Source: Bacillota bacterium (GTDB lineage Bacteria > Bacillota > Clostridia > Oscillospirales > Ruminococcaceae). Taken from it: a stretch of DNA of 42,490 bases. Where the stretch lies: contig JAEZVA010000091.1 in the NCBI GenBank assembly GCA_023443315.1, positions 1-42,490 of the forward strand, read 5' to 3'. The position numbers and the translations under genes were made by a program. This document shows, one piece after another, positions 40,356 to 42,490 of the stretch (its first letter is position 1; each line of letters starts with the position of its first letter). A model generated the notes under the pieces. That model was given only the letters and a program-made list of their open reading frames with translations. It ran no database searches and was not told where the DNA came from.

Positions 40356-42338
40356 ATGGCAAAAAGAACCCAAAGCTACGACAACGACAGCATCTCGTCG
40401 CTCAAGGGCGCCGACAGGGTACGCAAGCGCCCGTCGGTTATCTTTGGCTCCGACGGATTGGAGGGGTGTCAGCATTCGTTCTTTGAGATACTCTCCAACT
40501 CCATCGACGAGGCGCGCGAGGGCTTTGGCGATAAGATTATTGTAACGGTGTACCGCGACGGCTCCCTTGATGTGGAGGATTTCGGGCGCGGTATTCCGGT
40601 AGACTACAATCAGCGCGAAGAGCGCTACAACTGGGAACTGGTGTTCTGCGAGCTGTACGCGGGCGGTAAATACAACACAAACTCTGGCGAAAGCTACGAG
40701 TACTCGCTGGGTCTTAACGGGCTTGGTCTGTGCGCGACGCAATACGCGTCGGAGTATATGGATGTAGAGATATTCCGTGACGGCTATAAATACTCGCTGC
40801 GGTTTGAGCACGGCGAGAACGTCGGCGCGCTCAAAAAGGAGGATGCCTCCCGCAAAAAGACGGGCTCGCGCATCAAATGGCGCCCCGACCTACAAGTATT
40901 CACCGACATCTATATACCAAGGGAATACTTCGAGCAGGCCATCAAGCGTCAGGCGGTGGTCAACGCGGGGTTGCTGTTTATACTCCGCTTTGAAGAAGAA
41001 AAGGGCTTTACCGCCACGGAATATATTTACGAGAACGGGATAACCGACTATGTGCAGGAGCTTTCGGGCACCGACAGCCTTACCCCCGTGCAGTTTTGGC
41101 AGACGGAACGCCGCGGTCGCGATCGAGAAGACAGACCCGAATACAAGGTGAAGCTTTCGGTTGCATTGTGCTTTTCTAACCGCGTCAAGGTAACCGAATA
41201 CTACCACAACTCAAGCCATTTGGAGTACGGCGGATCGCCCGAAAAGGCGGTGCGCTACGCCACGGTGTATCAGATTGACGCGCTCTTAAAGCAGGGCGGT
41301 AAGTACCTGAAGAACGAGAGCAAGATAACCTATGCCGATGTAGACGATTGCCTCGTGCTCGTATCCAACTCGTTTTCGACCATCACCTCCTACGAAAACC
41401 AGACCAAAAAGGCAATTACCAACAAGTTTATCTATGAGGCGATGTCCGACTTCTTAAAGCATCAGCTTGAGGTATATTTTATCGAGAACCCCGACGATGC
41501 CCAGCGCATTGCCGAGCAGGTGCTTATCAACAAGCGCAGCCGTGAGAATGCCGAAAAAACCAGACTGAATCTCAAGAAAAAACTCGCGGGTTCTTTGGAT
41601 ATCTCCAATCGCGTGCAGAAGTTTGTGGACTGCCGCACCCGCGACACCTCCCGCCGTGAAATCTACATCGTGGAGGGCGATTCTGCGCTGGGCGCGTGCA
41701 AGCTTGCGCGCGACTCGGAGTTTCAGGCGATTATCCCCGTGCGCGGCAAGATACTAAACTGCCTTAAGGCGGAGTACGACAAGATATTTAAAAACGAGAT
41801 TATCACCGACATCATCAAGGTGCTCGGCTGCGGCGTAGAGGTGCACTCCAAGGCAAACAAGGAGCTGTCTTCGTTTGATTTAGAGGGCTTGCGCTGGAAC
41901 AAGGTTGTCATCTGTACCGATGCGGACGTGGACGGCTACCAAATTCGCACCCTGATTCTGACCATGCTGTTCCGCCTGACCCCCACGCTGATTGAAAAGG
42001 GGTTTGTCTACATCGCCGAGTCGCCGTTGTTTGAAATCACCACAAAGGACATGACCTACTTTGCCTATACCGAACGTGAAAAACAGCAGATTATTGATAC
42101 GCTAGGCGATAAAAAGTATACGCTGCAACGCTCCAAGGGTCTTGGCGAGAACGAGCCGGATATGATGTGGATGACCACCATGAATCCACAAAGCCGACGG
42201 CTGATTAAGGTAACCCCCGACCTTGCGGAAAAGACGCTTGCGACCTTTGATCTTTTGTTGGGCGACAACCTGGCGGGGCGAAAGGATTTTATCGCCGAGA
42301 ACGGTCACCTTTATATCGACGCGGCGGATGTGTCATGA
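40356..42338 (+). CDS. Divergent type IIA topoisomerase B subunit (GyrB/ParE-like)
   Basis: 660 residues, close to ParE/GyrB length. GHKL ATPase: EILSNSIDEAREG (ATP-binding Asn and catalytic Glu region), DFGRGIPVD, and SLGLNGLGLCATQYAS in place of the usual SGGLHGVG. QTK motif at NQTKKAI. TOPRIM: IVEGDSALGAC near 438 and CTDADVDGYQIRTLILT near 520, with RSKGLGENEPDMMWMTTMNP near the end. It should hydrolyse ATP and, with an A subunit, pass DNA. Its departures from canonical motifs suggest a second, specialised paralogue rather than housekeeping GyrB. The A partner is not in the window. AGGAGG upstream. Confidence 0.88.
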   Translation: MAKRTQSYDNDSISSLKGADRVRKRPSVIFGSDGLEGCQHSFFEILSNSIDEAREGFGDKIIVTVYRDGSLDVEDFGRGIPVDYNQREERYNWELVFCELYAGGKYNTNSGESYEYSLGLNGLGLCATQYASEYMDVEIFRDGYKYSLRFEHGENVGALKKEDASRKKTGSRIKWRPDLQVFTDIYIPREYFEQAIKRQAVVNAGLLFILRFEEEKGFTATEYIYENGITDYVQELSGTDSLTPVQFWQTERRGRDREDRPEYKVKLSVALCFSNRVKVTEYYHNSSHLEYGGSPEKAVRYATVYQIDALLKQGGKYLKNESKITYADVDDCLVLVSNSFSTITSYENQTKKAITNKFIYEAMSDFLKHQLEVYFIENPDDAQRIAEQVLINKRSRENAEKTRLNLKKKLAGSLDISNRVQKFVDCRTRDTSRREIYIVEGDSALGACKLARDSEFQAIIPVRGKILNCLKAEYDKIFKNEIITDIIKVLGCGVEVHSKANKELSSFDLEGLRWNKVVICTDADVDGYQIRTLILTMLFRLTPTLIEKGFVYIAESPLFEITTKDMTYFAYTEREKQQIIDTLGDKKYTLQRSKGLGENEPDMMWMTTMNPQSRRLIKVTPDLAEKTLATFDLLLGDNLAGRKDFIAENGHLYIDAADVS

Positions 42339-42490
42339 CAAAAGAGCTTTTACTTGCGGTTTGCCTGCTGCCTGCCGTGTTTATGCTTCACGACTTTGAA
42401 GAGATTGTGTTAATGCAGCCATGGCTTATAAATAATTCATCCCGCATCAAGGCACGGTTTCCGCGCCTTGCCAAGCACATCAATCACGCG
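42335..42490 (+). CDS. HXXEE domain protein, N-terminal part (runs off the window)
   Basis: 52 codons visible, starting at an ATG that overlaps the TGA of the topoisomerase gene (ATGA). The first helix is hydrophobic and carries MLHDFEEIVLMQPWL, the HxxEE signature of a multi-pass membrane family of unknown function. The overlap suggests coupled translation with the topoisomerase gene, though a functional link is not obvious. Confidence 0.78.
   Translation, partial: MTKELLLAVCLLPAVFMLHDFEEIVLMQPWLINNSSRIKARFPRLAKHINHA

Overview
The window looks like chromosomal core DNA of an anaerobic Firmicute of class Clostridia, most like the Oscillospiraceae/Ruminococcaceae. This rests on gene order (gdpP-rplI-dnaB-tilS-hpt-ftsH; rpsF-ssb-rpsR), strong AGGAGG-type ribosome sites, TTGACA/TATAAT promoters with 17-nt spacers, a T-box, a desulfoferrodoxin, and families common in that group (DUF1292, PadR/DUF1700/DUF4097, a zinc-ribbon PASTA kinase relative, AzlCD). 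I see no phage, insertion sequence, CRISPR array, tRNA or rRNA gene. The taxonomic call is inference; no search was run.

Layout. 1-2100: the end of an O-acetylhomoserine sulfhydrylase, a metallophosphoesterase and a convergent cyclophilin lipoprotein. 2140-2960: no convincing large gene, but on the minus strand a consensus promoter, about 650 nt of hairpin-rich sequence and an intrinsic terminator, which is a strong candidate for a large non-coding RNA. 3020-3750: a DUF1292 gene followed by a probable 6S RNA. 3787-5860: a split TauE/SafE permease, a DUF1508 protein and desulfoferrodoxin. 5864-7870 (minus): metA and a VanZ-family gene behind a leader that carries a Met/Cys-rich small ORF and a terminator. 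8111-10980: MFS transporter, glycerophosphodiesterase, amidase-like protein. 11042-13256: a leucine-type T-box in front of an acyl-CoA synthetase. 13466-17471: a predicted PASTA pseudokinase, TIM-barrel isomerase, SDR and GNAT. 17476-20778 (minus): rpsR-ssb-rpsF and a RING/DUF2628 gene with galU. 20840-22930: a PadR-DUF1700-DUF4097 cassette with a palindromic operator. 23092-25443: prfB and azlCD. 25727-28045: a nucleotidyltransferase fused to a degenerate phosphomannomutase-like domain. 28094-30750: ribonuclease J behind a leader of about 590 nt. 30909-38941: gdpP, rplI, dnaB, tilS, hpt, ftsH. 39100-42490: GNAT, a LiaF-like protein, a divergent GyrB/ParE-like subunit and the start of an HXXEE protein.

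How genes fit together. MetA has Glu at position 111, the residue linked to acetyl-CoA use, and the window opens with the enzyme that consumes O-acetylhomoserine, so the organism probably makes methionine by direct sulfhydrylation. RNase J, RF2, S6/S18/L9, SSB, DnaB and TilS form the information-processing core; GdpP, FtsH, the PadR cassette and the LiaF-like protein point to envelope and c-di-AMP stress control. The best discovery targets are regulatory RNAs: the large minus-strand RNA, the metA leader with its Met/Cys peptide, the leucine-type T-box on an acyl-CoA synthetase and the long RNase J leader. All promoter, hairpin and RNA calls were made by eye, without folding or database tools.
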